Shown here: positions 25,267 through 33,644 of the stretch, piece after piece
Layout: every line of letters starts with the position of its first letter
How positions within the stretch are numbered: the stretch's first letter is position 1
From: Corallococcus interemptor
Lineage (GTDB): Bacteria > Myxococcota > Myxococcia > Myxococcales > Myxococcaceae
NCBI RefSeq assembly: GCF_003668875.1
Contig: NZ_RAWM01000073.1
Span: 1 to 43,488, forward strand
Length of the DNA stretch: 43,488 nt
Direction of reading: 5' to 3'
The notes under the pieces: model-generated
Seen by the model: the letters and a program-made list of their open reading frames with translations, nothing else
What the model was told of the DNA's origin: nothing
Databases searched by the model: none
Position numbers and translations under genes: made by a program

Positions 25267-27696
25267 GTGAAGCGTACGTCCCCCCGTTGGTTCCGTTCGC
25301 GCGGCATGCTGGGCGCGCTCTTGCTGTCGCTGTCTTCTCCGTGGATGGCCGCGTGTAGTTCGGGCACCGAGGCGCCGGGCCCCTCCGCGCCCGCGGAGCA
25401 GACGCAGTCGCAGGTCACGCTGAGCATGGGCTCCGGGGACTTCTCCCAGGCCTCGGTGGAGAAGGGGCGCGTGGCGGCGCTCATCGCGCACACCGACGTG
25501 GTGCGCCTGCGCATCACCGTCTTCGAGCCGGGCAAGGAGTCGGAGCCGATCTTCGTCAACTTCGACATGGGCAAGGACGGCAGCGGCAAGTGGACGGGAA
25601 AGATCCCCTTCCTGCCCAAGAACCTCCCGCTGACGCTCCAGGCGCATGGCTTCAGCGACGCCGGCGCCGTGACGGAGATCTACAACGGCTCGCTGAACGT
25701 CACCCTCACGCAGGACAACGTGACGCTGACCATCCCCCTGCGCCCCGTCACGGACGGGGCGGCGATCCAGCTGCCGCGCATCGAGCGCATCAACATCCCC
25801 CGGGCCTTCGCGTCCGGCCAGAGCGGCAACATCACCTTCGCGGTGGCCGCGGCGCTGGGCGAGGCGCTGCACTACGAAATCACCCCCGCGCCGGGCACCA
25901 ACGGCAGCTTCGCGCCGCTGAGTGGTGACATCACCCTGCTGGGCACCTCGGGCGCGTTCGTCAGCCAGTACACCCCTCCCGAAAACGTCCCGGAGCAGAC
26001 GACGTACAGCCACAAGGTGACGGTGAGGAACAGGGCGGGCCACTCGGTCAGCACCACCTTCACCACGACGGTGCGGCCCAACGAGTCGAGCAGCGGCGTG
26101 GTCGACACAACGGTGAAGGTGCTCTTCAACCCGGTCATCCAGGGCCTGGACGGCTTCCGCGTGCGCAACGAGGTGGGCGAGATGACGACGAACGTCATCT
26201 TCACGGCCAAGGTCAGCGACGACGGTCCGCAGAACGCGCTCACCTATGCGTGGGGCTTCACGCCCACGGGCGCGACGTCTCCCCTGCCCGTCTTCACCGG
26301 CAACACGAACCCCTCCACGCTCCAGAACTACAACGAGGACGTGCAGGGCACCCTCAGCCTCGCCGTCACCGACGGCGACAATGGCACCACCACGCTCACC
26401 TATCCGGTGACGGCGAAGCAGTTCCCGAACGAGCCGCTCGCGGAGGGCGCGCTCGCGGGCGTGAACCAGCTGCGCGCGGGCGAGAACCACACCTGCGCCC
26501 TGCTCAACGACGGGACCCTGCACTGCTGGGGCTACAACGTCTCTGGCCAGCTGGGGTTGGGGGACAACCGGGACGTCGGTGACGACGAGAAGCCGTCCGC
26601 GAGGCCGGCGGTCAAGCTGCTGGGCGAGGGCTCCAAGATCGCCCTGGGACAGAACCACACGTGCGCCCTCTTGAAGACGGGCATGGTGCGCTGCTGGGGC
26701 GAGAACGGCCTTGGACAGCTGGGCTACGGCCACACCGACGACGTGGGCAACGACGACGACCTCACGCTGCAGGGCTACGTCAACCTGGGCGGCCTGGCGG
26801 TGAAGATCGCCGCGGGTGGCAACCACACCTGCGCGCTGATGAAGGACACCGGCAAGGTGCGCTGCTGGGGTTCGGGGGCCCAGGGTCAGCTCGGCTATGG
26901 GAGCGCGGAGAACGTGGGTGACGCCAAGCAGCCCGTGGAGAAGGGCGACGTGAACCTGGGCGCCGACACGGTCGTCAAGGACATCACGGCCGGCTATGCC
27001 CACACCTGCGCGCTGCTCTCCACGGGCCGGCTGCTGTGCTGGGGCCACAACGCCGCGGGCCAGCTGGGCAACGGCAACTTGAACCCGGTCGGCATCAGCG
27101 GGGATCCGGGCCTGCAGCCGCCCCTGAACGCGGGAGACGTGGTGCAGGTCGCGGCCGGCAGCTACTCCACCTGCGTGTTGTTCAAGTCCGGTGCGCAGAC
27201 GGGCGGCGTGAAGTGCTGGGGCAACAACTCCTCCGGTCAGCTGGGCCAGGGTGACGCCTCGGGCAACTATCGTTCGTCGGGCTGCTTCGTGGGCAACAAT
27301 GCCGGTTGCTTCTACCGGATGGCGTCCGAGGCCGTCTCCGTGAACCTGGGCGGCGTGCTGCCCCTGCAGATCGCGACGGGCGCCGACCATGCCTGCGCCC
27401 TGCTGGCCACGGGCAGCGTGAGGTGCTGGGGCTACAATGGCTATGGTCAGCTGGGCCTGGGCAACACGACGCCCACGTCCGCGCCCAGCCAGGCAGTGGA
27501 CCTCAACGGCGCCACCGCCTACCAGATCACCGCGGGCGGCAACCACACCTGCGCCCTGCTCTCCACGGGCGCGGCTCGCTGCTGGGGCCGGGGCTCGTTC
27601 GGCCAGCTGGGTTACGCCAGCAAGAACAACGTGGGCGCCACCAACTCGGCGAGCAGTGGCGGCAACATCGAGATCACCCTGCCGACCGCGCCGTAG
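25267..27696 (+). CDS. RCC1-repeat lipoprotein 1
   Basis: An 809-residue lipoprotein from a GTG start with AAGGAG 6 bases upstream. The lipobox is MAAC (Cys30) followed by Ser-Ser. Residues about 50-400 are beta-sandwich, Ig/cadherin-like. From about 405 there are seven RCC1-type repeats, each with the pattern HTCALL...RCWG...GQLG, forming a seven-bladed propeller. Almost every blade carries a Cys pair, so disulfide-stapled blades outside the cytoplasm are likely. The function is presumably surface binding; it has nothing to do with eukaryotic Ran. A paralog follows. Confidence 0.85.
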   Translation: MKRTSPRWFRSRGMLGALLLSLSSPWMAACSSGTEAPGPSAPAEQTQSQVTLSMGSGDFSQASVEKGRVAALIAHTDVVRLRITVFEPGKESEPIFVNFDMGKDGSGKWTGKIPFLPKNLPLTLQAHGFSDAGAVTEIYNGSLNVTLTQDNVTLTIPLRPVTDGAAIQLPRIERINIPRAFASGQSGNITFAVAAALGEALHYEITPAPGTNGSFAPLSGDITLLGTSGAFVSQYTPPENVPEQTTYSHKVTVRNRAGHSVSTTFTTTVRPNESSSGVVDTTVKVLFNPVIQGLDGFRVRNEVGEMTTNVIFTAKVSDDGPQNALTYAWGFTPTGATSPLPVFTGNTNPSTLQNYNEDVQGTLSLAVTDGDNGTTTLTYPVTAKQFPNEPLAEGALAGVNQLRAGENHTCALLNDGTLHCWGYNVSGQLGLGDNRDVGDDEKPSARPAVKLLGEGSKIALGQNHTCALLKTGMVRCWGENGLGQLGYGHTDDVGNDDDLTLQGYVNLGGLAVKIAAGGNHTCALMKDTGKVRCWGSGAQGQLGYGSAENVGDAKQPVEKGDVNLGADTVVKDITAGYAHTCALLSTGRLLCWGHNAAGQLGNGNLNPVGISGDPGLQPPLNAGDVVQVAAGSYSTCVLFKSGAQTGGVKCWGNNSSGQLGQGDASGNYRSSGCFVGNNAGCFYRMASEAVSVNLGGVLPLQIATGADHACALLATGSVRCWGYNGYGQLGLGNTTPTSAPSQAVDLNGATAYQITAGGNHTCALLSTGAARCWGRGSFGQLGYASKNNVGATNSASSGGNIEITLPTAP

Positions 27697-27713
27697 TCCG
27701 CCTCAATGAACAC

Positions 27714-27742
27714 GCGGGCGCCCGCTTCACCGGGGCGCCCGC
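27714..27742 (+). terminator. Hairpin between the RCC1 genes
   Basis: Ten-base stem (27714-27723 with 27733-27742), 9-base loop, followed by a T/C-rich stretch. A plausible though weak intrinsic terminator or attenuator after RCC1 lipoprotein 1. Confidence 0.5.
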
Positions 27743-27765
27743 TTCGCTTTCCTTCCGTGTGAGCC

Positions 27766-30030
27766 ATGACGAAGCCCGCCCTCCTCGCGCTCCTGCTGCT
27801 GTGCATCTCCGCCGCGTGTACGTCGCCGACGACGGAGCGGGGCACGCCGGAGCCCACGGCCTCCGTCACGTTCACCGTCTCCACGGACAACACCGGTTCG
27901 CAATCCCAGACACGGCGCGCGCTGGCGGGCTTCTCCTTCGCGGACGTGGCGCGCATCCGCGTCGACGTGGAGGACGCGGCCAGCCACAGCGCGCTGTTCA
28001 CGAACTTCGACCTGGTGCCCTCGCCCTCCGGGTGGTCCGGCACCCTGCAGTCCCTGCCGCGCCATCAATCCCTCACGTTCATCGCGCGGGCGCACGACGG
28101 CAACAGTGCGCTCCTCTTCCAGGGCAGCACCACGCAGACGCTCGTCGCGGACCGGGAGACCGTGGCCATCACGCTGGCGCCCACCAACGACGGCGCGCCC
28201 ATCACCCTGCCGCGCATCCCCCGCATCCAGCTCCCCGGGGAGCTCGTCTTCGGCCAGCCCGCCACCGTCACCTTCTTCGTCGAGGCCTCCTCCGGCGAGG
28301 CCCTCACCTTCACGCTCACCGCCGCGAACAACGGCGGCGCCTTCGTCCCCTCCAGCGGGACGTTCACGCTCACCGGGACCTCCGGCGCCTTCGTCGCCCG
28401 CTACCTGCCGCCCTTCGGCATTCCCAGCCCCACCGACTACACGCACTCGCTCACCGTCACGAACCCGGCGGGACATTCGGTCAGCACCACGTTCACCACC
28501 CGCGTGCTCCCGGCGGACCGGTCCACGGACTCACTGGGCACCACCGTGCGCATCCTCTTCGCGCCCGTCATCCAGGGCCTGGCCGCGTCCCGCCTCACGG
28601 GCACCTCCGACGTCTCGTGGTCCGCCTCCGTGTCGGATGATCAGCCCTCGCGCACGCTCGACTACGCGTGGAGCTTCACCCCGGACGCGCCCGTGACGCC
28701 TGCCCCCGGCTTCACCACGCAGGCCAACCCCACCGTCCTCCAACACTACGCCCCCTCGCTCCAGGGCCACCTCTCCCTCCAGGTCACCGACGCCGCCGGG
28801 GCCCGCACCACCGCCACCTACCGCCTGGGCACGCAGCAGTTCCCCGACGCGCCCGTACAGACCGGTGGCCCCACCGACGTCGCCCAGCTCCGCGCCGGTG
28901 ACAGCCACACGTGCGCCCTGCTCAACGACGGCTCCGTGCGCTGCTTCGGCAGCGGCGCGCAGGGCCGGCTTGGCTACACCGGCACCGCCAACATCGGCGA
29001 TGACGAGACGCCCGCGTCCAAGGGCCCCGTGCCCCTCGCCCCCGGCGAGAAGGCCGTGCAGCTGGCCACCGGCCTGGGCCACACCTGCGCCCTGCTCTCC
29101 ACCGGCCTCGTGCGCTGCTGGGGCGCCAATGCCTCCGGGCAGCTGGGCCTGGGCCACACGCGCACCATTGGCGACGACGAGCCCATCGCCAGCGTGGGCA
29201 CCGTCGACCTGGGCGGCGCCCGCGCGCTGCGCATCACCGCGGGCGACCGTCACACCTGCGCGCTGCTCACCTCCGGCCACGTGCGCTGCTGGGGCGACAA
29301 CACCCACGGACAGCTGGGCCTGGGCCATACCGACACGCTGCCTCCGCCCATCACCGACGTCCCCGTCGGCGCCCCCGTGCGGGACCTGGCCGCGGGCGGC
29401 GACCACACCTGCGCCCTGCTCTTCTCCGGCCGGCCCCGCTGCTGGGGCGCCAATGCCTACGGACAACTGGGTTACAACCGTGACGATGATGTCGGTGACA
29501 CCGAGTTGCCGTCGTCCGCCGGTGACGTGGACGTGGGCGGCACCGCCGTGCAACTGGCCCTGGGCGCACAGCACACCTGCGCCCTGCTGGACACCGGGGC
29601 GCTGCGCTGCTGGGGCGCCAACGCCTACGGGCAGGTGGGCAACGGCAACCCTGACTACGCGACGCCCCTCACCCCCGTGGCGCTCGGCTCCGGCCTTCGC
29701 GCCGTCCAGGTCGCCGCTGGCGCACAGCACACCTGCGCCCTGCTCGAGTCCGGTCAGCTCCAGTGCTGGGGCAACGGCGCCCGGGGCCGTCTGGGATACG
29801 CCAGCACGCGCTCCCTGTCCGCGCCCGGCGGCGCCTTCATCAACGTGGGCGGCGCGCCCGCCACGTCCGTCACCGCGGGCGGGCAGCACACCTGCGCCGT
29901 GCTCTCCTCTGGCCGCGCGCTGTGCTGGGGCTTCAACACGTCCGGGCAGCTCGGCTACGGCCACGTGCGCGCCATCGGCGATGACGAAGCACCCGCGCTC
30001 GCCGGGGGCATCCTCCTCGTGTCGCCCTGA
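27766..30030 (+). CDS. RCC1-repeat lipoprotein 2
   Basis: A 754-residue paralog of the upstream gene with the same architecture: signal peptide and lipobox SAAC (Cys18, then Thr), a beta-sandwich region (30-370) and seven RCC1 repeats with the HTCALL/CWG cysteine pairs (first blade RCFG). Sequence similarity runs through the whole length, including TLPRIPRI versus QLPRIERI, indicating a whole-gene tandem duplication. No clear ribosome binding site precedes the ATG, so translation may depend on the upstream gene or on another start. Confidence 0.83.
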   Translation: MTKPALLALLLLCISAACTSPTTERGTPEPTASVTFTVSTDNTGSQSQTRRALAGFSFADVARIRVDVEDAASHSALFTNFDLVPSPSGWSGTLQSLPRHQSLTFIARAHDGNSALLFQGSTTQTLVADRETVAITLAPTNDGAPITLPRIPRIQLPGELVFGQPATVTFFVEASSGEALTFTLTAANNGGAFVPSSGTFTLTGTSGAFVARYLPPFGIPSPTDYTHSLTVTNPAGHSVSTTFTTRVLPADRSTDSLGTTVRILFAPVIQGLAASRLTGTSDVSWSASVSDDQPSRTLDYAWSFTPDAPVTPAPGFTTQANPTVLQHYAPSLQGHLSLQVTDAAGARTTATYRLGTQQFPDAPVQTGGPTDVAQLRAGDSHTCALLNDGSVRCFGSGAQGRLGYTGTANIGDDETPASKGPVPLAPGEKAVQLATGLGHTCALLSTGLVRCWGANASGQLGLGHTRTIGDDEPIASVGTVDLGGARALRITAGDRHTCALLTSGHVRCWGDNTHGQLGLGHTDTLPPPITDVPVGAPVRDLAAGGDHTCALLFSGRPRCWGANAYGQLGYNRDDDVGDTELPSSAGDVDVGGTAVQLALGAQHTCALLDTGALRCWGANAYGQVGNGNPDYATPLTPVALGSGLRAVQVAAGAQHTCALLESGQLQCWGNGARGRLGYASTRSLSAPGGAFINVGGAPATSVTAGGQHTCAVLSSGRALCWGFNTSGQLGYGHVRAIGDDEAPALAGGILLVSP

Positions 30031-30153
30031 CACCGCGCACGGGAGGGCCCTGATGCCTGGCTGCCTGCCCTCCAGGCCCCTGCGGGTGCTTCCGGAGCAG
30101 GTTGCCGGACGTGGGGGGCAGTGAAGAACCTCCATCGACGGAGGGACTCCTTC

Positions 30154-30531
30154 ATGGCCACCAACGACACGCGTCCCGCACCCACGCAGCCCGCCGAGGA
30201 TTTCTACGGACGTCCAACGACTCCCCGCCAGGACGGCGAGCCCCAGCAGCCCCGTCCCGAAGAGGAGGACGAGCGCAAAGCCCGCCGCGAGCTGACCGAG
30301 GCCGATGAGAAGGGCATCCGTCCGCGCACCGGGGACGACGCCGACGACCGCGACCTGAGCCTCCACGACGCCAGCGGCCTGCAGCCGTATGACCCGCGCG
30401 AGCGCGCCCCGGGCGCATCGCTGGACGACATGCCGGACGGCGACGGCCCCCGCAGCGACGCGGGCACCAACCCGGTGTCCGACGTCTACCGCTACGGCCA
30501 CCCGGACCGCATGCCGGACCGCGAGCGCTGA
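30154..30531 (+). CDS. Small acidic/disordered hypothetical protein
   Basis: A 125-residue hydrophilic protein from an ATG with GGAGGG 8 bases upstream. It has no hydrophobic core and is rich in Asp, Arg, Pro and Gly, with motifs such as DDRDLSLHDASG and YGHPDRMPDRER. It is predicted to be intrinsically disordered and soluble. The composition resembles the disordered N-terminus of the CBS protein at 34887, but no family is recognised. It may be a stress or desiccation-type protein; this is only inference. Confidence 0.6.
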   Translation: MATNDTRPAPTQPAEDFYGRPTTPRQDGEPQQPRPEEEDERKARRELTEADEKGIRPRTGDDADDRDLSLHDASGLQPYDPRERAPGASLDDMPDGDGPRSDAGTNPVSDVYRYGHPDRMPDRER

Positions 30532-30555
30532 CCCGCCGCGCCCTTCAAAACACCG

Positions 30556-30594
30556 AGGGCCAGGACCCGAGGCTCCCCGCCCCGGCCTGGCCCT
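30556..30594 (-). terminator. Hairpin between convergent genes
   Basis: AGGGCCAGG (30556-30564) pairs with CCTGGCCCT (30586-30594). On the minus strand a GTGTTTTG stretch follows, so it best fits termination of the STAS-like gene at 30622. Confidence 0.55.
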
Positions 30595-30621
30595 TCGTTG
30601 TGTCTGGGATTTGAAGGCGCT

Positions 30622-31044
30622 TCAGCCCACGCGGCGCGGGGCGTGATCCAACCGGTGCGCGTCCACCCACGCATTGGCCTGCGCCAGGGTGTCCACGAAG
30701 ACGGTGTCGAAGCTGGCCGCGTGTCCGGTGAGCAGCATGGCCACGGACATCGCCTTGCCCACCACGCGCTGGGACAGGTCGGAGCCCACGTACACCACCG
30801 AGCGCATCCACTCCGCGCGCACGTTGTTGGCCAGGTACTTGCGGGACTCGGCGGGCAGCTCCGACCCCGGCACCTCCGCCACCAGGTAGAACGGCCCCTG
30901 CGCCGCCATCTCCTCGTACACGCGCAGCGCCCACTTCGCGTCCTGCAGCCCGACCACGCCCGTGTATTTCGTATGCAAGACGTCCGGCGCCGTCATGCGG
31001 ATCCGGTGCGCGCCACACGTCCACTCGCGAATCTGTTGCTCCAT
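30622..31044 (-). CDS. STAS/SpoIIAA-like protein, copy 1
   Basis: A 140-residue protein with alternating strands and helices. Key stretches are FYLVAEVPGSEL, RKYLANNV, VVYVGSDLSQRVVGKAMSVA and FVDTLAQANAWVDAHR, similar to SpoIIAA-like (STAS-fold) proteins widespread in myxobacteria. It has no enzymatic motif. The internal ATG is chosen because GGGGGGAGGA precedes it. It is paralogous to the gene at 31905 (shared REW, RKYLA, W-R and AW-DAHR positions); the two minus-strand paralogs flank a plus-strand gene. STAS proteins often act as anti-anti-sigma or partner-switch components, but no phosphorylatable Ser is evident. Confidence 0.6.
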   Translation of the reverse strand: MEQQIREWTCGAHRIRMTAPDVLHTKYTGVVGLQDAKWALRVYEEMAAQGPFYLVAEVPGSELPAESRKYLANNVRAEWMRSVVYVGSDLSQRVVGKAMSVAMLLTGHAASFDTVFVDTLAQANAWVDAHRLDHAPRRVG

Positions 31045-31201
31045 GCGGTCCTCCCCCCAGCTTCCGGGGTGAACCCTACGCCGGACCCCGCCCGTCCAGG
31101 GAAGTGCCCCTGCCCTTTGGGACAAGGTTCCGCTGTCCATTGGATGTCAGACCCCCTCTGTACTGTGTACCCATTCCGACAGCCTTCCAGAGGGGGAAAT
31201 C

Positions 31202-31885
31202 ATGACGGAAACCCGTGAAATGCCGCGCGTCTCGGTGAACAAGCTGGGCGAGTACCTGGTCGCCACGCCCGCCCGCCGCAAGCGCATCATCCACGACCAG
31301 AAGCACCCGCCGGAGGCCCAGTACCTGCGCTATCCGGAGGCGTCCCAGGCCATCACGGACTTCCTCTGCCGGGGTCTGGATTTGAACGTGCTGCGGGAGT
31401 CCCAGCGCCGCTTCGCCTGCGCGGTGCCGCAGACGGAGTTCGAGGCCCAGCGCATGCAGCTGTGCTCGGAGGCGCTGGAGCGCTTCGCCGACCTGGTGCC
31501 GTGGTTGGATTTGGACGACGCCATCATCAGCGCGGTGGGCGCGGAGCCGCCCGTGCTGGAGATGGCCGGGGTCACCATCAGCGTGCGCCCGGAGGTGGTG
31601 GTGCAGCGGCTGGACAAGCAGGGCAACCCGCGCGTGGGGCTGATGAAGCTCTACTTCTCCAAGACGCACCCGCTGGACGAGCGCAGCGGGCAGTACATCG
31701 GCACGCTGCTGCAGCGCTTCGCGGAACAGCACCTGTGCCGGCTGGGCCCGGCGGACCACCGGCTGATGACGGTGGTGGACGTGTTCGCGGGCTCGCTGTT
31801 CGTCGCGCCGCGCGCGCACATCCGCCGGCTGGGCGACGTGGTGCTCGCGTGCGAGGAGATCGCCGAGCGCTGGGCCGTCCACTGA
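31202..31885 (+). CDS. Conserved hypothetical protein
   Basis: The 227-residue protein begins with MPRVSVNKLGEYL and a basic segment (ARRKRIIHDQKHP), followed by helical stretches. Residues 120-160 hold EVVVQ...GLMKLYFSKTHPL, whose Glu-x(n)-Lys spacing resembles the core of PD-(D/E)XK-like folds. That resemblance is weak and untested. No signal peptide. It lies between two STAS-like paralogs on the other strand and is divergent from the copy at 30622. Purine-rich AGAGGGGGAA precedes the ATG. Confidence 0.65.
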   Translation: MTETREMPRVSVNKLGEYLVATPARRKRIIHDQKHPPEAQYLRYPEASQAITDFLCRGLDLNVLRESQRRFACAVPQTEFEAQRMQLCSEALERFADLVPWLDLDDAIISAVGAEPPVLEMAGVTISVRPEVVVQRLDKQGNPRVGLMKLYFSKTHPLDERSGQYIGTLLQRFAEQHLCRLGPADHRLMTVVDVFAGSLFVAPRAHIRRLGDVVLACEEIAERWAVH

Positions 31886-31904
31886 CGGCCGGCCGGGCGG
31901 GCCG

Positions 31905-32327
31905 TCAGCGGGGCGCCGCTTCCTGACGGCGCCGGTGGGCGTCCAGCCACGCGCGGGCCCGGGCCTCCGAGTCCACGAACTCCGCCTCCAGCTTCGTGCC
32001 CCGGATGAAGTTGAGCGCCACCACGAGCGCGCGCAGCACCTCGCGATGCGTGCGCTTGGCGCCGAAGAAGACGGCCCCGCGGAACCACGTGGTGCTCACG
32101 TGCTCGGCCAGGTACTTGCGCGGCGCGACCGACAGCCCCTCGGAGCTGCTCAGGTCCACGACGAGGTACAGGGGCTTCTCCGGGTTCACCCCCAGCTCGT
32201 GGAACACGTCCACCAGCGCCCGCACGTCCGTCTCTGAAAACGCTCCCCGGACCTTGATCCAGAGGATGTCGGAGCCTTCCAGCGAGACACGCTGTGTCCC
32301 GAAGACCCACTCCCGCAGCACCGCCAT
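31905..32327 (-). CDS. STAS/SpoIIAA-like protein, copy 2
   Basis: A 140-residue paralog of the gene at 30622. The ATG at 32327 directly follows GGGAGAGGGC and is preferred over the in-frame GTG at 32339. Conserved positions include REW near the start, YLVVDLSSSEG, RKYLAEHV, VFFGAKRTHREV and FVDSEARARAWLDAHR. It has more Ser in the central loop than copy 1, so phosphorylation is possible but unproven. It is convergent with the hypothetical gene, 19 bases apart. Confidence 0.62.
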   Translation of the reverse strand: MAVLREWVFGTQRVSLEGSDILWIKVRGAFSETDVRALVDVFHELGVNPEKPLYLVVDLSSSEGLSVAPRKYLAEHVSTTWFRGAVFFGAKRTHREVLRALVVALNFIRGTKLEAEFVDSEARARAWLDAHRRRQEAAPR

Positions 32328-32690
32328 GCCCTCTCCCACGCAGAGGGCCGAAGGGTACTCAAAACCCGGCCCCCGTCACCAGTCCGTGCCCCCTTCTTTC
32401 CGAGGGAATCCGCGGGTCCAACCCTCCGGGTCACGCACGCGCGCACGCCACGTGTCCTCCCGGGCCGGGTCATTCCTCGCACGTCGCGTCATGACGGCGG
32501 TCCGTGGCCGTTGTGTCACGCCCGGGTCAGCGCGGCGCGCGGGGAGCCTGGGCGTGCCTGGAAAGCCGCTATGCTCGTGGAGCGGGCGGCCAGGCGGACG
32601 GCCGTCCCTGGGCGCATCTCCGGCCGGTTGCCGGTACGCGCTTCCTTGCTCACCGTGAAGGGTCGCGCCGCTGGCGCGGGGGATGGGAGC

Positions 32691-33644
32691 GTGGTGCTGG
32701 AGTCCTTGTGGAGCAGACGCGCCGTGCTCGTGTCGGGCAAGGGCGGCGTGGGCAAGACGACGCTCTCCGCGGCGCTGGCGGTGGCGGCGGCGCGCGCGGG
32801 CCGGCCGGTGCTGCTGGCGGAGCTGTCTCCGGACGAGGGCGGCCCCTCCATGCTCGCGGGGCTGGTGGGCGCGCGGGAGGCCGGGCCGAAGGTGGTGTCC
32901 GCCGGGCCGAACCTGTCCTTCGTGCGGCTGTCCGCGCAGGAGGGCCACCGGCTGTTCCTGGAGGAGACCCTGCCGGTGAAGTGGCTGGCGGAGGCCGCGC
33001 TGCGCTCCAAGGCGCTGCGGCGCTTCCTGGAGGCGGGCCCGGCGCTCAAGGAGATGGGGCTGATGTTCCAGCTCCTGTCGCTGTTGCGCCGCACGCACCC
33101 GGACGGCCGCACGGTGCATCCGCTCACCGTGGTGGACCTGCCCGCCACCGGCCACGCCATGGCGCTGGCCACGCTGCCCAGGAGCATCCTGTCGCTGATG
33201 CCGGGCGGGCCCGTGGGGCGGGCGGTGCGCGAGGGGCTGGACCTGCTCCAGGACCCGGCGCGCACGGGCGTGGTGGTCACCACGCTGCCGGAGCCCCTGC
33301 CCGTGAGCGAGACGCTGTCGCTGGTGGCGGAGCTGAAGAAGGTGGGCCTGCCCCTGTCCGCCGCGGTGCTCAACCGCATGCCGGAGGACCCCTTCACGCC
33401 GGAGTCCCGCGCGGCGCTGGAGCGGCTGCTGGAGACGCACGGGCCGCACCAGGGACAGCGGGCGCTGGAGCGGCTGGAGCGCGCGCGGCAGGCCCGGGCG
33501 CGGCTGGCGGCGGGCGTGGCCGTGCCGCACCTTGGACTGCCGGAGCTGGCGCTCACGGGCGTGGCGCTGGTGGAGCGGCTGGCGGAGCTGTTGGAGTCCA
33601 CACTCGAAGGCGCCGCGGCACGCGGCCGGGAGGCCACGCCATGA
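32691..33644 (+). CDS. ArsA/Get3-like ATPase, first of a coupled pair
   Basis: A 317-residue P-loop ATPase with a complete deviant Walker A GKGGVGKTT (Lys17 signature lysine, Lys22), a switch-I-like ELSPDEGG instead of the canonical TIDPA, and a switch-II-like VVDLPATGHAMAL that matches Get3/ArsA. Such ATPases move tail-anchored proteins or metal complexes, or form paired complexes as in Mycobacterium. The start is uncertain: GTG at 32691 or 32694; the upstream extension lacks support. Its stop overlaps the next gene's ATG (ATGA), so the pair is translationally coupled. Confidence 0.8.
   Translation: MVLESLWSRRAVLVSGKGGVGKTTLSAALAVAAARAGRPVLLAELSPDEGGPSMLAGLVGAREAGPKVVSAGPNLSFVRLSAQEGHRLFLEETLPVKWLAEAALRSKALRRFLEAGPALKEMGLMFQLLSLLRRTHPDGRTVHPLTVVDLPATGHAMALATLPRSILSLMPGGPVGRAVREGLDLLQDPARTGVVVTTLPEPLPVSETLSLVAELKKVGLPLSAAVLNRMPEDPFTPESRAALERLLETHGPHQGQRALERLERARQARARLAAGVAVPHLGLPELALTGVALVERLAELLESTLEGAAARGREATP

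Noticed and set aside
25222-27546. 774-residue minus-strand frame opposite RCC1 lipoprotein 1
   Set aside because: Antisense shadow of a repeat gene; its apparent internal repetition simply mirrors the RCC1 repeats.
28531-30501. 656-residue minus-strand frame opposite RCC1 lipoprotein 2
   Set aside because: Same reason: mirrored repeats, biased composition, no start signal.
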